NCBI GenBank assembly: GCA_963920705.1
Contig: OY987237.1
Span: 16,460,601 to 16,524,600 of the forward strand
From: Odiellus spinosus
Taxonomy: Eukaryota; Arthropoda; Arachnida; Opiliones; Phalangiidae
DNA: 64,000 nucleotides
Direction: 5' to 3'
Below, piece by piece: positions 26,220 to 38,467 of the stretch. A program made the position numbers and the translations under genes. Within the stretch, counting starts at the first letter, position 1. Each line of letters starts with the position of its first letter. The notes beneath the pieces were generated by a model, which saw only the letters and a program-made list of their open reading frames with translations, was not told the DNA's origin and did no database searches.

Positions 26220-28402
26220 AATTAACGAAGGTCGCGAAAATTTTAATTTGATTTTCCAATATCTTTAAAATTATAATTTAATCAAGTACAAGCCAGTCTG
26301 TTAAAAAACAAGATAATTGAATTACGTCGAGTCACGCTCGAATAAGAATGACGGAAACGTGACGTATTTCCGGTTGAAATAAAAGTTTTAGAAAAATAAC
26401 TATTCCTATTTTGTAATTTGTTCGGTACGGAAATAATTTCATTTGATTTTGATATAGAAGAAAAATGCCGTCACGTTCCGAGGCAAAATTGAATTGTAGA
26501 ACATTTTTTTTTACTGAGGGGTTTTAACGGATCATTTCACTCCGCCACAGTTTAGATTCCGTCGCAAATTACGGTCGAATCTTTATCCCGAAATTGAGTC
26601 AAAGTCAACCACTAGAAAAAGAAGCCGGCTTTTTTTTTTCCCCCGATAAGCCACCGTTTGAGTTTTGGAAAACTAAATTAAGTCAATCCTTAAATTGGCA
26701 ACGAGAACTAAGCTATAACTATTCCTTATCTCCTAATGAAAGTAACGGTTAAATAATGGGTAAGATAGTTTCAACAGCGCTGCTAAATTAAGATGGAAAT
26801 TGAAAGAATAATATTATTATTTTAATTTTATTATAAGATTAGGTTTTACGAGAAAAAAACAAAAGCTATCCTTACAATAATTAATTAGAAACCACGAATA
26901 AAAACTCATATTATTATAAAGGGAAACGGTAAGCTAAAAATTAATACAAAATCTGTTACATTTTTAGCTCATGATTTTAATTTAAATTAATTAACTGGAT
27001 TAAAAATTAAGTATTAAAAAATGGACTAATATCCGAGATTTTAAAGCTATTTTTAGGAATGATTTGACTCAATTTCTACATTAATTTTCATAGAAAATTT
27101 CGAGATCGGTATATTTTTGCGAGATAGCGTGTCTAATGACCCTCGTGGCTGAATAATTAAGGCCTATATAAGTAATACGTCGAAACGAAATTAAAAAAAA
27201 AAAAAGGCAAAAATAATTTCGACTCTTAATAACTTTGAACTTGACTAGTTTCGAATTACGAACCTACGCAATTTAGAAAATAAAAAAAATTGGAATGATT
27301 ATAATAAATAATGTGTGGAGCCCACAGGATGCTTAAACATAGTCCCCGCTATGACGTCATACAACTAAAGTGACGCCAAAACACATTGCAAATTAAGCCT
27401 TATTCGAGGAAAAAAAAAAAAAATTATTGAGATAGTAAAAAATAAATAATTTTCTAGATACGTCTGTCTGTCTGACGGTAGGGAACGCTAAAATGTACAC
27501 GAGAAGATAAATAAAATATCTTAAACTTCATTGCAAACTCCGCTGTTCTTAAATGAATGAAACACGTGGATTAAGCCTAATTTCAAAAAATGGTAACAGC
27601 CTGACTTTAAATATCGAGATACGTGGTTTTCGCTTTCAGTCTGTCGATATAAATATATATTTGAAAGAAAAAATTCAAAAACGGGATTCGGGTGAAATCA
27701 AAGTTCATTTAAGCAACTTTTTATATATATGGTCCATGCGCGGATCAGCGTGGCGGGCTACGTATCTATTAAAATTACGATTTAAGTTAAATATCTCGAT
27801 TAGAATCAGTCGTACGTACGTGTTTCGCATTCGTCGTCAATTAAAAACGAAACTGTATAACATAGTATTAAATTAAATCCAATTTAAATAAACGTTCGAA
27901 GATTTGATTGGATTATAAATAATTAAATCTCCGCGAATAATTTACGTCAACATCTCGTTTTCTATTATGGATATCTCGATCATTATCCAGTCTTATTCGC
28001 GAGTTCGAGAACTAAGGGGTAAAACTTTCGCTAATATATCCAAAAACCAAGTAGAAATATTTCTTATAAACAATTTATAAAAATAGCAACGCATGGTGTA
28101 TTAACTTAGTTTAAACCTTCCTCGGCTATAAATGTGGATAATCCCTTAACGTATTACAGGATTTCCAGTACCAATTAACTGACAAACGCGACTAAAGAGA
28201 TTCAACCGAATTCGGAATAATAATTATAATAATGGTCCAAGTTTGCTTTTTTGGATAGAAACTTGCCAAAGAAGAATAATTCAAAAACTTTCAAAATATC
28301 TCAAAATGAATCGCAGTATTTACGACTTTCTACTGAATTTATCAAAGGGTTACTGAAACGCTTTTATTTTATTTTATTTTTCATCTTTATTTGAATGAAA
28401 TT

Positions 28403-28570
28403 TGAGATTAGCCGGATTCACGGAGATTAGGTTAATTTCTTCGCGTAATTGAAGAGTCAGCGACCAATAAGCGAAGGCCCATCGTTGAGGAGAGATCTGG
28501 ACATTCTATCGGTTTTTGACCCTTCAATCCGAAGAAATTCAGCCGATTTCCACGAATCCAGCTAAGCCTA
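28403..28570. mobile_element. MITE, TAGGCTTAGC family, second copy
   Basis: About 168 bp. The left arm (AGATTAGCCGGATTCACGGA onwards) and the right arm (ending CCACGAATCCAGCTAAGCCTA) pair imperfectly over roughly 50 bp, including an inner AATTTCTTCG..TTGAAG block. It shares ends and the GCGACCAATAAGCG core with the copy at 25672-25818. Confidence 0.75.
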
Positions 28571-28834
28571 TTTTTCGGGTAAGTTTTAAATTTATTTCTA
28601 GTTGAATATTTGTTCGTAAAATTATTTCCGGCCGCTAGAGTTAAACGACAAATTTTTTGTTAAACGTGTTCTACGTAGAAACAAAACAAAAAAAAAAAAA
28701 ACTTGAAGTGTTTTAGTACCCCTTTATGTAAATTTTTATAGAAAAAAATATTTTATAGATTTTCCCCCCTTTGAGTGTTGGTTCGACTATTAGGAGAGCT
28801 CGAGTCGGGAGTTAGGGCGGAGCTAACGTCTTCC

Positions 28835-28852
28835 AGAGAGAGAGAGAGAGAG
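28835..28852. repeat. GA microsatellite about 0.95 kb before Wnt6
   Basis: About nine AG units ending in GATGG. Similar tracts, also ending in GATG, occur at 20052-20065, 46013-46031 and 51291-51308. GAGAG repeats can bind GAGA-type factors in some arthropods, but nothing here shows that they do. Confidence 0.7.
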
Positions 28853-29796
28853 ATGGTTGAGAGATCTGAGAAATATCTAGCGATGTAGGAAAAAGTCGAC
28901 TGCTAGCGCCGACTAGTCAGCCTCCAGAAAGCGAGCAAGGTGCCGCGACTAACCATCCGCCTAGTTTATCATACGAGAGATTCAATTAAAATAGAAAAAC
29001 GGTTTAACCCCCTTAACCCCCGGCGTCATATTATAATCCAGGATTAAAACGGATTAAGATTAATAAGTAATTAAATTAAACCCTGATAATCGTATCTTAA
29101 TCGAAATTTAATTAGTAATAATAATTAATCACCGGAAACCAAAAAAAGAAAACTTAATCTATAAATAAAAGTCGTCGAATCTAATCCGAAATCAAACGAG
29201 ATTAAAGGATTAACGAATTCACCGCGTCCGGAAGATTAAGAAGAAGAAGAAGAAGAAAAAGACAAAAATCGAACGTAAATGTCCGAGTAATTAATTATAT
29301 TTCGGCTAAACTAATCCGGTATAAATCTAGCTTTAACCTTTAATCCGCGTGATTTGGATTAACGGACTACTAAAAAAGAAGAACCTCTCTGAGAAGAATT
29401 GTTTCCGATTTGAAATCATTTGGCAAGATCATTTTTGTATTTATATCGCGGATCACCGAAGGACTGTTTTGGGCCGCGAAAAACACTCCTCTTCATTCAT
29501 TCATGGATGGGGGATGACAAGTGATCATCCAGGACCCAGCTTTGACCCCTAACCCCCCTCCTCTTCCCCTTGATTCCGCGCTTTTTTACCCCCGACATTA
29601 AAAATCCCCCATCGCTACTATTTTCTGGAGAATTTATCCCAGAGATTCGATCGGCGATTAAAGCTAAAACAATGATTTCATCGTGATTAAATTTGGGACG
29701 ATTTTAAGACGATATCGTCCGATATTCGACATTTTTTTTGGATTAATTAAAAGGATAATTATATCGAATAATTATCCTTTATCGTGGATTATCTAC

Positions 29797-29864
29797 ATGG
29801 ATTGGATAAGAGTCGTGGCTATGGTCTGCATCCTACACGTTATTTACGCCGATTCCGTTTGGTG
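29797..29864 (+). CDS. Wnt6: Wnt6 exon 1 (signal peptide)
   Basis: 68 bases: ATG, a hydrophobic core VVAMVCILHVIYA, then DSVW and the first two bases of a second Trp codon before GTAAGT. The Trp split at this point matches the known exon 1 boundary of Wnt genes. Confidence 0.9.
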
Positions 29865-32800
29865 GTAAGTAATAATTAACATTAATTATTATTTTTAAAT
29901 TAAGTTCGTCTTATTTTAGACGAGATTAAAAATTGGATTTATAATTATATATAATTCTCATATTAAACTAAACTTTTAAAATTAGTAAAATATTAAATAT
30001 TATTGAAATTAAGCGCGAAACTAAATATTAGTATTTTCTAGATATTTTCGAAAAATATAATTTCTGTATTTTTTCTTACTCAATTAGGTAAAATTAATAT
30101 TAAATGTTAATTAATTAATTCCATCAGAGAAACTGTAAAATGTTGAATTTTTATATTTACCACAAAAACTATTTATCGCGATAAAATTTAATTAGCGGCT
30201 AATTAAATTCAAAAAGGGAAATTAAAGTGACGCTCTCACTTTTTGTTTAATTCCAATGGATTATATTTTGATTTGATCTGGATCAAGTACTTTTACGAGA
30301 AATACCGCGCGAAAGCGACTTTATCACTCAACCCAGAACGCGAGACAATCATCTTTAGGCTCTACAATAGCCAAATCAGGCGACCCCATAATCATGACGT
30401 AGTATTAATTTCTGAAATATTTTAAAAATTTCGAAAATGTCGATTATAAAAAATGTTTTTTTTTTAGTGTCGCTGTAATTTTGTTCTATAACATACGTAT
30501 ATATTTTTATAATCATTTTTTAACGATCAACCCGAAATTGCGACTCAATTTTAATTCAGAGTATGAAAAACCCGTAAGAGCTACTTAAAATAATTATATT
30601 ATAATTAAAACTGAAATGGTATTATTTATTAGTTTTAATAAAGTCGAATATTAATTTATTCGGATGGCGTCGGCGATGGACTGAATATTAATTAACATTC
30701 CTAATTATTATATAAATTTGAATTTATTAAATTTGCGGCTACATGCGCGGGCGAGGGCGGAAGTTTATTTCGAATGTGCAGGGCCTATATAGACGCGCCT
30801 ATAGACATTCTAGCATCTTTTTCTTTTCACCAAATTATTTTTAATTAGCATCACTAATGGGGGCCACTAATTGCGCCGTAAATAACTCAGTCTTATACAT
30901 AATTCATAATCTCAATGCGAGCCACGTTTATTTTTCTTCTTCCTAACCAATTTTAAAATCCACGCTCCAACACTTTTTCATCTCGTATCAGGGGAGCCCA
31001 ACTTCAAATTTTAAAATTATTAATTACTTAATATTGTAAGTTTTGGAATAGAGGCAATTACTATCAAAATTAATTAGGAAATAATCATTTTTATTTGAAT
31101 TTCCGTGGTTTTAAATACGGAAGTCGATCTCCGCTCGCCTTAAAATTCTTATTTCTGACTAAACAACGCTTTTCACTCGTAAAAAATGACCATTTGACCT
31201 TCGAATTGATTGGGCAAAGAGGCCTCGGACACGAAAGATTAATTTATGTCCTTAGAGAAATCAAATACGAGAAAACTAACGGCAAAAATGCCTTATATCT
31301 ATTACATAGAGAAATAGTAAAACGAAGTCGCAATCTATTCTTATAATTAAATAAGATAATAAAGGTTATCTAATTACCAAGAAGGTAAAGATAAATAAAG
31401 GCGCTAATTTAAAGCTCGAGCAAATATACAATGCCTCTTAAAATTCATTTTATCCGATCTCGTAACGCGGAATAATTTGGATAATTAAACGTAAAAATTA
31501 ATTTAGTTTGTTAAATAATAATCCCAGGCCCAGACGATATTGTTTCCATACAAACAAAATTATTAAATAAAATATACCTAGTCGGAATAATCAAAGGTTA
31601 AAATCAAGGTATAATTTTTGTTGACATTTTTGGACTTTTGGAATCAGCGTGGGAATTGCAACAAGTATATACGTATACCGAATTAACCTTTCACACGAAA
31701 AATATCCCGATTTATTACGGGAAATAATTAAGCCGATGATATTTTTAAAATTAAATTCTTTGAATTAACGTTCCATTTTTAGTTTCCCTTTAACTCGAGA
31801 GAAAACAAATCTTAATTGAAGTATTTAGTTAATTATAATTAACTAGTTTAGATTGAAAAAATATTTACAAGTAGCGGACTAATAAAGTTTAGACGGGGAA
31901 AGTTTTTACGATTACGTACACCGCTTATATTTGGTCGTTTTTACGAACTGAATTGACGGAAATATATCCTAAATAGAGTCCAATATATCTACCCTAAATG
32001 ATCCTATCCTAAATTAATAGTCACGAGTTGGCTAAATTGGCCCGCCGAAAAAAAAAAAAAGGCCCAGAAATTCTGGTAAAAGCCGTAAAACTGCCAAATA
32101 AAAAAGTGATTTCGTAAATCTTCCGGCCGAATAAGACATCCTATCTAGTCACTATCTAAACCTCCGGTACCGAGCCGAGTTATCCTTCAATTAAAAACTA
32201 CCACGCCAACTTTTATTTAAAGGGAGAATGCAGCCTAACACCGAGTCAATTTATCAAATATAGAACCACCCTATTATAGATTTAATTTATCAAAAATAGA
32301 ACTACCCTACTAGAAATTTAATTTATCAAAAATCAAACTACCCGACTGTAAATTTAATTAATCAAAAATAGAACTACCCTACTAGAAATTTAATCAAAAA
32401 TAGAACTACCCTACTATAAATTCAATTTATTTAAAATAAAACTACCCTGCTTTAAATTTAATTCATCAAAAATAGAACTACCCTATTCAATGGATCAAAA
32501 TTCAAACTACCCGACTGTAAATTTAATTGATCAAAAATAGAACTACCCCATTATAGATTTAATTGATCAAAAATGAAACTACCCTACTATAAATTGAATT
32601 TATCAAAAATGAAAGTAGGCCTACTATAAATTTCAGTTAACGAGCATTTACGAATGTGTTGGGTCTAACTCGTCTCTGATCTACGGGAAAATGGCTTGTC
32701 GTTCCCGGACGAGCTCGACGGGGTCTGAACACGCGTCACGAGATTTTTTTTTCCTTTTCCCGATATTTCGGGTGTTTATCCCCGGTTGATATAAACAGCT

Positions 32801-35800
32801 GAAAACGGGCTTTTAACTTATCATAAAGTATCTACCCGTTAGAGACGTATAGACTAGCTAGTAGCCCCGGAGAAGATCTCCCCGTCACTCCCATGGATTG
32901 AAAGTATCTCAAAGGAGTCGCTTGTTAATTTGATTATTTGTATTAGAATGAATCGTCCATCTTCTTCACGCGCCCCGCTTAAACTAAGTGTCCTAAATTT
33001 AAAATTCCAACAAACTAAATATTTTTACCACGTGTACCTATGTAAGCGTTATAGATATATCACTTAGAATAGTCATGAAAGGTCTGGAAAATTTTACGTG
33101 ATTTTTCACGTATTTTTGCTAGCATCCTATAAGCCGAAACTATTGCCAGAGTACTATTACTAAAATATATACCATTATAAACTAATTTTTAATTTATTAG
33201 CGTAATAAGATTTAATATAACAGCTTGAAAGAAATAAAAGTGTAGAGTTCTACGTCACTTTAATATTGATTATATATATAATTATAAATCAGCAACGAAC
33301 GTTGTAGACTTTGGCGACGAAAAACAAATAATTTAGTTTTATTATTAATCTAAACGATAATAAATCAAAGCGAGAAATCATATTTCAGGCGCTTATCTTA
33401 AAAAAGCCAGTCGCAACCTTAGAAGTCGCCACAATTCTCCGTTCATTCCCGTTTACCCTCGGCAAATAATATCTATATTTAACCGCGCCAAATATATTTC
33501 GTCTAGTTTTCATCTAAAGTGGGGCTATCACATTTTTGACGAATTCCAAATGGAAATTGAGTCATATTTTCGGGTTGATCGTTAAAAAACGATTCAAAAT
33601 ATATATTCATATCAAATAGAATAAAATTACCAGTAAAAATATATATTTTATAATCGACATTTTCGAAATATTTAAAAATAAAATTCCCCCGCGATACTAC
33701 GTCATCATCGCGTTATGGTCACGTGATTTCTCTATAGTATAGAGTTGATTCTTACGAGTGATAAGATCGCTTTCGCGCCGTCTTTTTCGTAAAAGTACCT
33801 ACTTAATCCGGATCAATAACCTCCCAGAAATAAATATTAAATTTTAATTTATAAGTTTCTTACTTCCGGCGTCAACCGGAAGAGGTATAAATTTCGAATA
33901 TGGCCTATGATAAAACTCAAAATATAATTTCAAAATAAAATAGCGTCACCATCCCTTTAATTCGTACCTCTTGGCAACGAAAACTAATCATATATTGTTT
34001 TCTAAACTCGGGAAAATGATTTTGATTCGTTCACCCGATGATGACAGATGTTAGGCGCTCGTAAATGCTTCGCTTAATTTATTAGAGTATTTCTAGAAAT
34101 GTGGAGGTTATAAATTAAGCTTCTAAATGGTGTCGCCTTTTGAGAAGTTTCTTTTAATTCATTCTTTTAGCGCCGAGCTCATTAGATTACGAGTACACAC
34201 CCTTCCCCCTTACTCTAAAAAAAAAAATAAGAAAAAGACTTAAGACTAATTAGCCCAGATGAATCTTCAGAGTTATTGGCCCCAGCGACGGAACAAAAAA
34301 AATATTACGCCCATTTAATTTATTCAAAAAATATCTATCGTAGAAACTCATTCGATTTTCTTAAAGACAGCGAGCTTTTCTTCGAAAAAATGTCGATAAT
34401 TTCTGTTAAATTATAACGGCAGATTATATTGACATACTTGAGAGTTAACGTTTCAATTAGTCATTTAAAATTTTACTAAAAATCTACGCCTACTTTTTAA
34501 ATAAACCTGAATTTTCCTATAAGTCGCGTATGATTTTTCAACGATATTACCGCGATCGATTGGAAATAAATCGATTCTAATCGACACCTTTGTTTGTAAC
34601 TGAATCTTAACGATTCGCTTTTCCAAGGTTCCTTTAATAAGACCTTATATTATAGATAAGAAAACTGTAGAGTTTCTGTAGGAATCTGATAAAAAAAAAT
34701 CACTAGAACAATGGAATTTGTTGTCGCGATCTACATAGAGGGTGTTTTCTATTGTCTCGTTAATCAGGGCAGTTTGGGATCCGAGAAGAATCTGCAGAAA
34801 GACGAGACGATTGCGAGGCAAAACGTTGCACATTTGTCAGAACGAGAAAGACGTCGTCAACGCCATCAGAGACGGAGCCTCGCTCGGATTAGGCGAATGC
34901 AAACATCAGTTCAGAAACAGAAGATGGAACTGCACCGCCGACAAAAGATCACTCAGAAAGATTATCATACGAGGTACGTTTAACAAACTTAATTGGCTAA
35001 GATCAGGATGAAATGATCGGAGATTTTTGGATAAAGCTACCCGATCCCGCGCTTTTAGGATAAGATACTTCATCGTAGTCGCTTGGATAACATAACTGAT
35101 CTTAGCTGCTTGGATAACATAACTGATCATAGCTGCTTGGATAACATAACTGATAACTTGGATAAGAAAGTTGTTCATAGCTTCACGGATAAGATAGCTG
35201 ATCATAGCTTCGTAGATGAGATAGTTGATCATAGATTCTTGGATAAGATATAGAAAAGGGTAGATGTTTGGATGAATTGTTGGTTGTTTAGTTTTGACCA
35301 GATCTTATTTGATTCGTCCTTCGGTTTAGATACGAGGGAGACGGGGTTCTTGAACGCCATCACGGCGGCCGGAATGACGTACAAGGTGACGCAAGCGTGC
35401 ACTCTGGGTTCCCTGATCGACTGCTCTTGCGACAGAACGACGACTCGGCCACTTTCGCGGGCTTCGGTTCTTCAGACGGCGGACGGCGCCCCGAGCGGAG
35501 GAAGTGTCGGGTCAGCGGGGGTCAACGGTGGCGGGGTCATGCCGGACGTGTCCAGCCAGTACGGTTGGGGAGGTTGCGTCGAGAACGTCGAGTACGGATA
35601 TCAGAAAGCCAAGACCTTCCTCGAGGAACGTTTCAGGAAAAGGAGCGACGTCAAAACCATGGTGCTCAGGCACAACTACGAAGCCGGAAGAATGGTAAAC
35701 TTAATTCATTTCTTTACGAGGTTACCGTTGTCTTTGTCCGCGAGATTCGAGCAAATTTGGAATGAAGGGTTTATTAAGCTTTACGTTAGATTGGTAAGGT

Positions 35801-36383
35801 TAAAGTTCGGGTTATTTGAAAAATAATTTAAGATTGATGGCCAAGTTGATTTTAAATTTGTTCGGGTGTCAGTTCGTTAATTCTAATTCTCGCTCAATTC
35901 CTTTGTACCGGCGTATAGGCGGTGAAGAATCTGATGCGAAGAGCGTGTAAATGCCACGGAATGTCCGGTTCGTGTACGGTCAAATCGTGTTGGTGGAAGT
36001 TGCCTTTGTTTCGCGACGTCGGTAACCGTATCAAGGATCGCTTCGACGGAGCGGCCAAAGTGACGGCGGGCAACGATGGAAAAACGTTTCTACCGGAAGG
36101 AGGCGCCACCATCAAACCTCCGGACACCGAAGACATCGTCTATTCGGAAGAATCGCCGGACTTTTGCGTGGCCAATCGAGCCACGGGTTCCTTGGGAACG
36201 AAAGGTCGCGTCTGCAATTACACGTCGATGGGGGTCGAAGGTTGCGAACTCTTGTGTTGCGGTCGGGGTCACGCCACCTCCAAGGTTCTGGTCGAGTTTA
36301 ATTGTCGGTGTCGCTTCGAATGGTGTTGCGAAGTTAAGTGCGATACTTGTCACGAAAGGAGAACCGTTTCTCAGTGTTTGTGA
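29797..36383 (+). CDS. Wnt6: Wnt6, secreted signalling protein
   Basis: Complete Wnt6-class ligand of 367 aa (vertebrate Wnt6 is about 365). Four exons: 29797-29864, 34768-34973, 35330-35694 and 35919-36383, with introns in phases 2, 1 and 0. Residues 1 to about 20 form a signal peptide (MDWIRVVAMVCILHVIYA). DSVWW follows, then ICRKTRRL, ECKHQFRNRRWNCTAD with a sequon at NCT, and DTRETGFLNAITAAG. Further on come [31 protein letters not shown] with the lipid-attachment Ser229, SPDFCVANRATGSLGTKGRVC and ELLCCGRGH, ending in QCL. SPDFC..NR.TGS.GTKGR marks the Wnt6 class. A Gly/Ser-rich loop of about 45 residues precedes WGGC. Intron 1 is 4.9 kb. ATG 29797 is chosen because it directly heads the signal peptide. 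Confidence 0.96.
29865..34767 (+). other. Wnt6 intron 1
   Basis: 4903-bp intron, the longest in the window. Mostly AT-rich single-copy sequence, with one 36-bp tandem array near 32.4 kb. Intron 1 is a plausible place for enhancers, but I could not identify any by eye. Confidence 0.8.
32246..32635. repeat. Tandem array, about 36-bp unit, in Wnt6 intron 1
   Basis: About 11 imperfect copies, with some deletions, of a unit that includes ATCAAAAATAGAACTACCCT and a TAAATTTAATT half. Confidence 0.9.
34768..34973 (+). CDS. Wnt6: Wnt6 exon 2
   Basis: Begins after TTAATCAG with the last base of the Trp codon, then AVWDPRRICRKTRR. It ends in phase 1 after KIIIR at GTACGT. It carries the conserved ECKHQFRNRRWNCT block. 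Confidence 0.93.
35082..35250. repeat. Tandem array, 27-bp unit, in Wnt6 intron 2
   Basis: Copies of CTTGGATAACATAACTGATC plus ATAGCTG. The first three are exactly 27 bp apart (35082, 35109 and 35136) and later ones are diverged. The array fills about half of the 356-bp intron. Confidence 0.9.
35330..35694 (+). CDS. Wnt6: Wnt6 exon 3
   Basis: Begins after GGTTTAG. Its first two bases complete the Asp of DTRETGFLNAITAAG. It ends in phase 0 after NYEAGRM at GTAAAC. The middle holds a Thr/Ser/Gly-rich loop, then QYGWGGCVENVEYGYQKAK. Confidence 0.94.
35919..36383 (+). CDS. Wnt6: Wnt6 exon 4 (last)
   Basis: Begins after CGTATAG with [19 protein letters not shown] and ends at TGA after SQCL. The lipid-attachment serine is codon 16 of the exon. 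All expected C-terminal cysteines are present. Confidence 0.96.
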   Translation, partial: AVKNLMRRACKCHGMSGSCTVKSCWWKLPLFRDVGNRIKDRFDGAAKVTAGNDGKTFLPEGGATIKPPDTEDIVYSEESPDFCVANRATGSLGTKGRVCNYTSMGVEGCELLCCGRGHATSKVLVEFNCRCRFEWCCEVKCDTCHERRTVSQCL

Positions 36384-36590
36384 ACGTCAATAGTCGCGTC
36401 AACAGCGACGTAACGCTAATTAATATTTATTTTTTTACGTCAATAATTACTGAAAAATAACCCGAAAGTTGTACGAAGGAGGACTACGGATGGAACTGGT
36501 CGCGAACGAACTGATTAGTATTTATTTTTTTAAGTGATCATTAAAGTTAAGTAGGAAAACGTGAAATTAGGGCCTTTAGACGCGTATCCA

Positions 36591-36772
36591 CGTTCACACT
36601 ACGCCTTGGAACAGATTCAAGCACGGGCGCCTTTCAAAATGATCGCGCGCGGAACTGAAAACGGTTTAATGTCGAATCGAATTGTCGAAAAGGCTTCGGG
36701 CGGAAGCAATTTCTAATCGATTAAAAATATCGGTTTTATTTTAAAGTTTTATCGCGATAAGTGTGAACGGAA
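36591..36772. mobile_element. Possible MITE, CGTTCACACT ends
   Basis: CCACGTTCACACTACGCC on the left and GATAAGTGTGAACGGAAC on the right give a short imperfect inverted repeat around about 180 bp. Probably related to the element at 38311-38467. It starts about 200 bp after the Wnt6 stop, so it may lie in the 3' UTR. Confidence 0.4.
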
Positions 36773-37419
36773 CTTTAGCCTGAAAGTTCCAGGGCCGTGA
36801 TTAAAATGTTGTAAATGAATTTTCCCGAGATTCAAGCCATTGTTAGATGTTTACGCGGACAAGTAAAACAAATAGAGATAAAATAGACCTTAATCTTATC
36901 ATTCTCTAAAAGAAATTAACGCGAACAATGAAAAGAAAAAATTATCCCTTGTTAAACAACGCGACCGAGGCTTAACTTAACAGGGCCAAAAGGCATTTTA
37001 TGGTAAAAACCAATCCTTTTTTTCCTTTTTTTAATAAAAGATGCCATTACGATGTTTAATTTTCAAACGAACAAACTTTAAATACACCGTAGGTTGTGAT
37101 GTACTTAAAACGCATTTAAAATATATTTATTCAACCGTCAACTTTTGTGACGTCAATTATACGTTAATTAGGCCCGTTTTACTTAATTAACTCGATTAAC
37201 TTAATTAAAAACAAGTGCCATATACCGTCGCGGGTGCCATAAGCCTTAAACCTTAACCCTAATAACTTTAATTTCATTCAAAATAATATTTAATATTCAT
37301 TTTGGGTAGAATTAAAAACTATTTTTCTAATAAATTCTTAAAAACGAAATCTGATGCGAAAAAATACGCGGGTAGCGTTCAGTGACGTGTACCGGAGATA
37401 CCACCACCACTTGCCAAGA

Positions 37420-37483
37420 AATTGGTCGATGACCCTTTAATTCGAAGAAATTCCCCTAATCTCCACGAATCCAGCTAAGCCTA
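37420..37483. mobile_element. Solo right arm of the TAGGCTTAGC MITE family
   Basis: GACCCTTTAATTCGAAGAAA and, after it, TCCACGAATCCAGCTAAGCC match the right arm of the copy ending at 28570. The left arm is not recognisable, so this is a truncated or eroded copy. Confidence 0.65.
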
Positions 37484-38310
37484 TTTTGATAGCAAATTTT
37501 AAATTAAATTCCAGATTAATATTTGTTTATAATTTCATTTACTGTTGGATTAGGCGGCTATTAGGTCGCATTTTCCCTTCAAACGGGGCGTGAGAATTAT
37601 ACGGCGTGTTCAGCCCATCAACGGTAGTCTACCGGAAGTTTCGGTACACGACACTGAACGTATCACCCAAAACTCGTATCGGACAATACTCTTAATTTTT
37701 TAACACCTGGAGGTATGATACTATACCGACTGTATAGATGTTTCGCGTAACATATTGTAAATAAATAATGACTATTTAACCTAATCTATCGCTATTCTTT
37801 TAGAATAAGGCGCGAAGCTTTAAAATGCAGCATTTTAAAATAAAAAGCTTAAACTGATTTAAAGGTTTAGTTTAATCTAGAATCAGGGGAGGGAGGAAAC
37901 AATTGACGTTAAGTCAAATTGAATATTGGAAGAATTTAGTTTAACGATGGGCGGAACTATCTAAGCTTAGAACGGGTTGTTCGACGAGTAAGAACGCAAT
38001 ACGGCCAAAGGCGGGAACAACTCCAATAATCGAGCTTACTCGGGAGTATTATTGTCTCAGTATTCGGGTTAGTTGGGTCGACCTAAAGGCGCCAATCGAG
38101 ATCATTTTGAAAGGACTCGCGCCACCTTCAAAACGATTATGGAAATGACGCCAAAAGATAAATACGACTCGGTTCAAACATTTCTTTTACAGATCAAATT
38201 AAGAGGGAATGAAGAATTATAAACTGATTTAGATTTAATCCCCTTTAAGCCGCGTTCGTACTAGGCAGTTTAAAATCGATTTAAACCGTTTTCAAAACAA
38301 TTCCATATTA

Positions 38311-38467
38311 GCTACGTTCACACTAGACACTTTGGAACCGTTTCGATTTTTCAAGCTAATAATTCCTTTTTTGGACAATAGCTCTCTAAATTTGACCCTA
38401 AAATTTTCAATTTGACCTTTACATAACGGTTAAAAACGGTTTCAAAGTCTCTAGTGTGAACGCGGCT
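38311..38467. mobile_element. MITE with GCGTTCACACTAG ends
   Basis: About 157 bp. The left end, CTACGTTCACACTAGACACT then TTGGAACCGTTT, pairs with the right end, AAACGGTTTCAAAG then TCTCTAGTGTGAACGCGG, over about 30 bp with few mismatches. A solo arm of a sister type (GCCGCGTTCGTACTAGGCAG) lies directly to its left at about 38246-38300. No coding capacity. Confidence 0.75.

Larger units (their letters stand above)
26227..29796. other. DNA upstream of the Wnt6 start codon
   Basis: Should contain the Wnt6 promoter and 5' UTR, but I could not pick a transcription start. It holds a TAGGCTTAGC-type MITE, a GA microsatellite and a short AAG repeat near 29.24 kb. No other gene was recognised. Confidence 0.5.

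Noticed and set aside
27553..27876. 107-codon open frame starting with ATG
   Set aside because: No motif, signal or family resemblance, and no neighbouring exon. One such frame is expected by chance in 64 kb.
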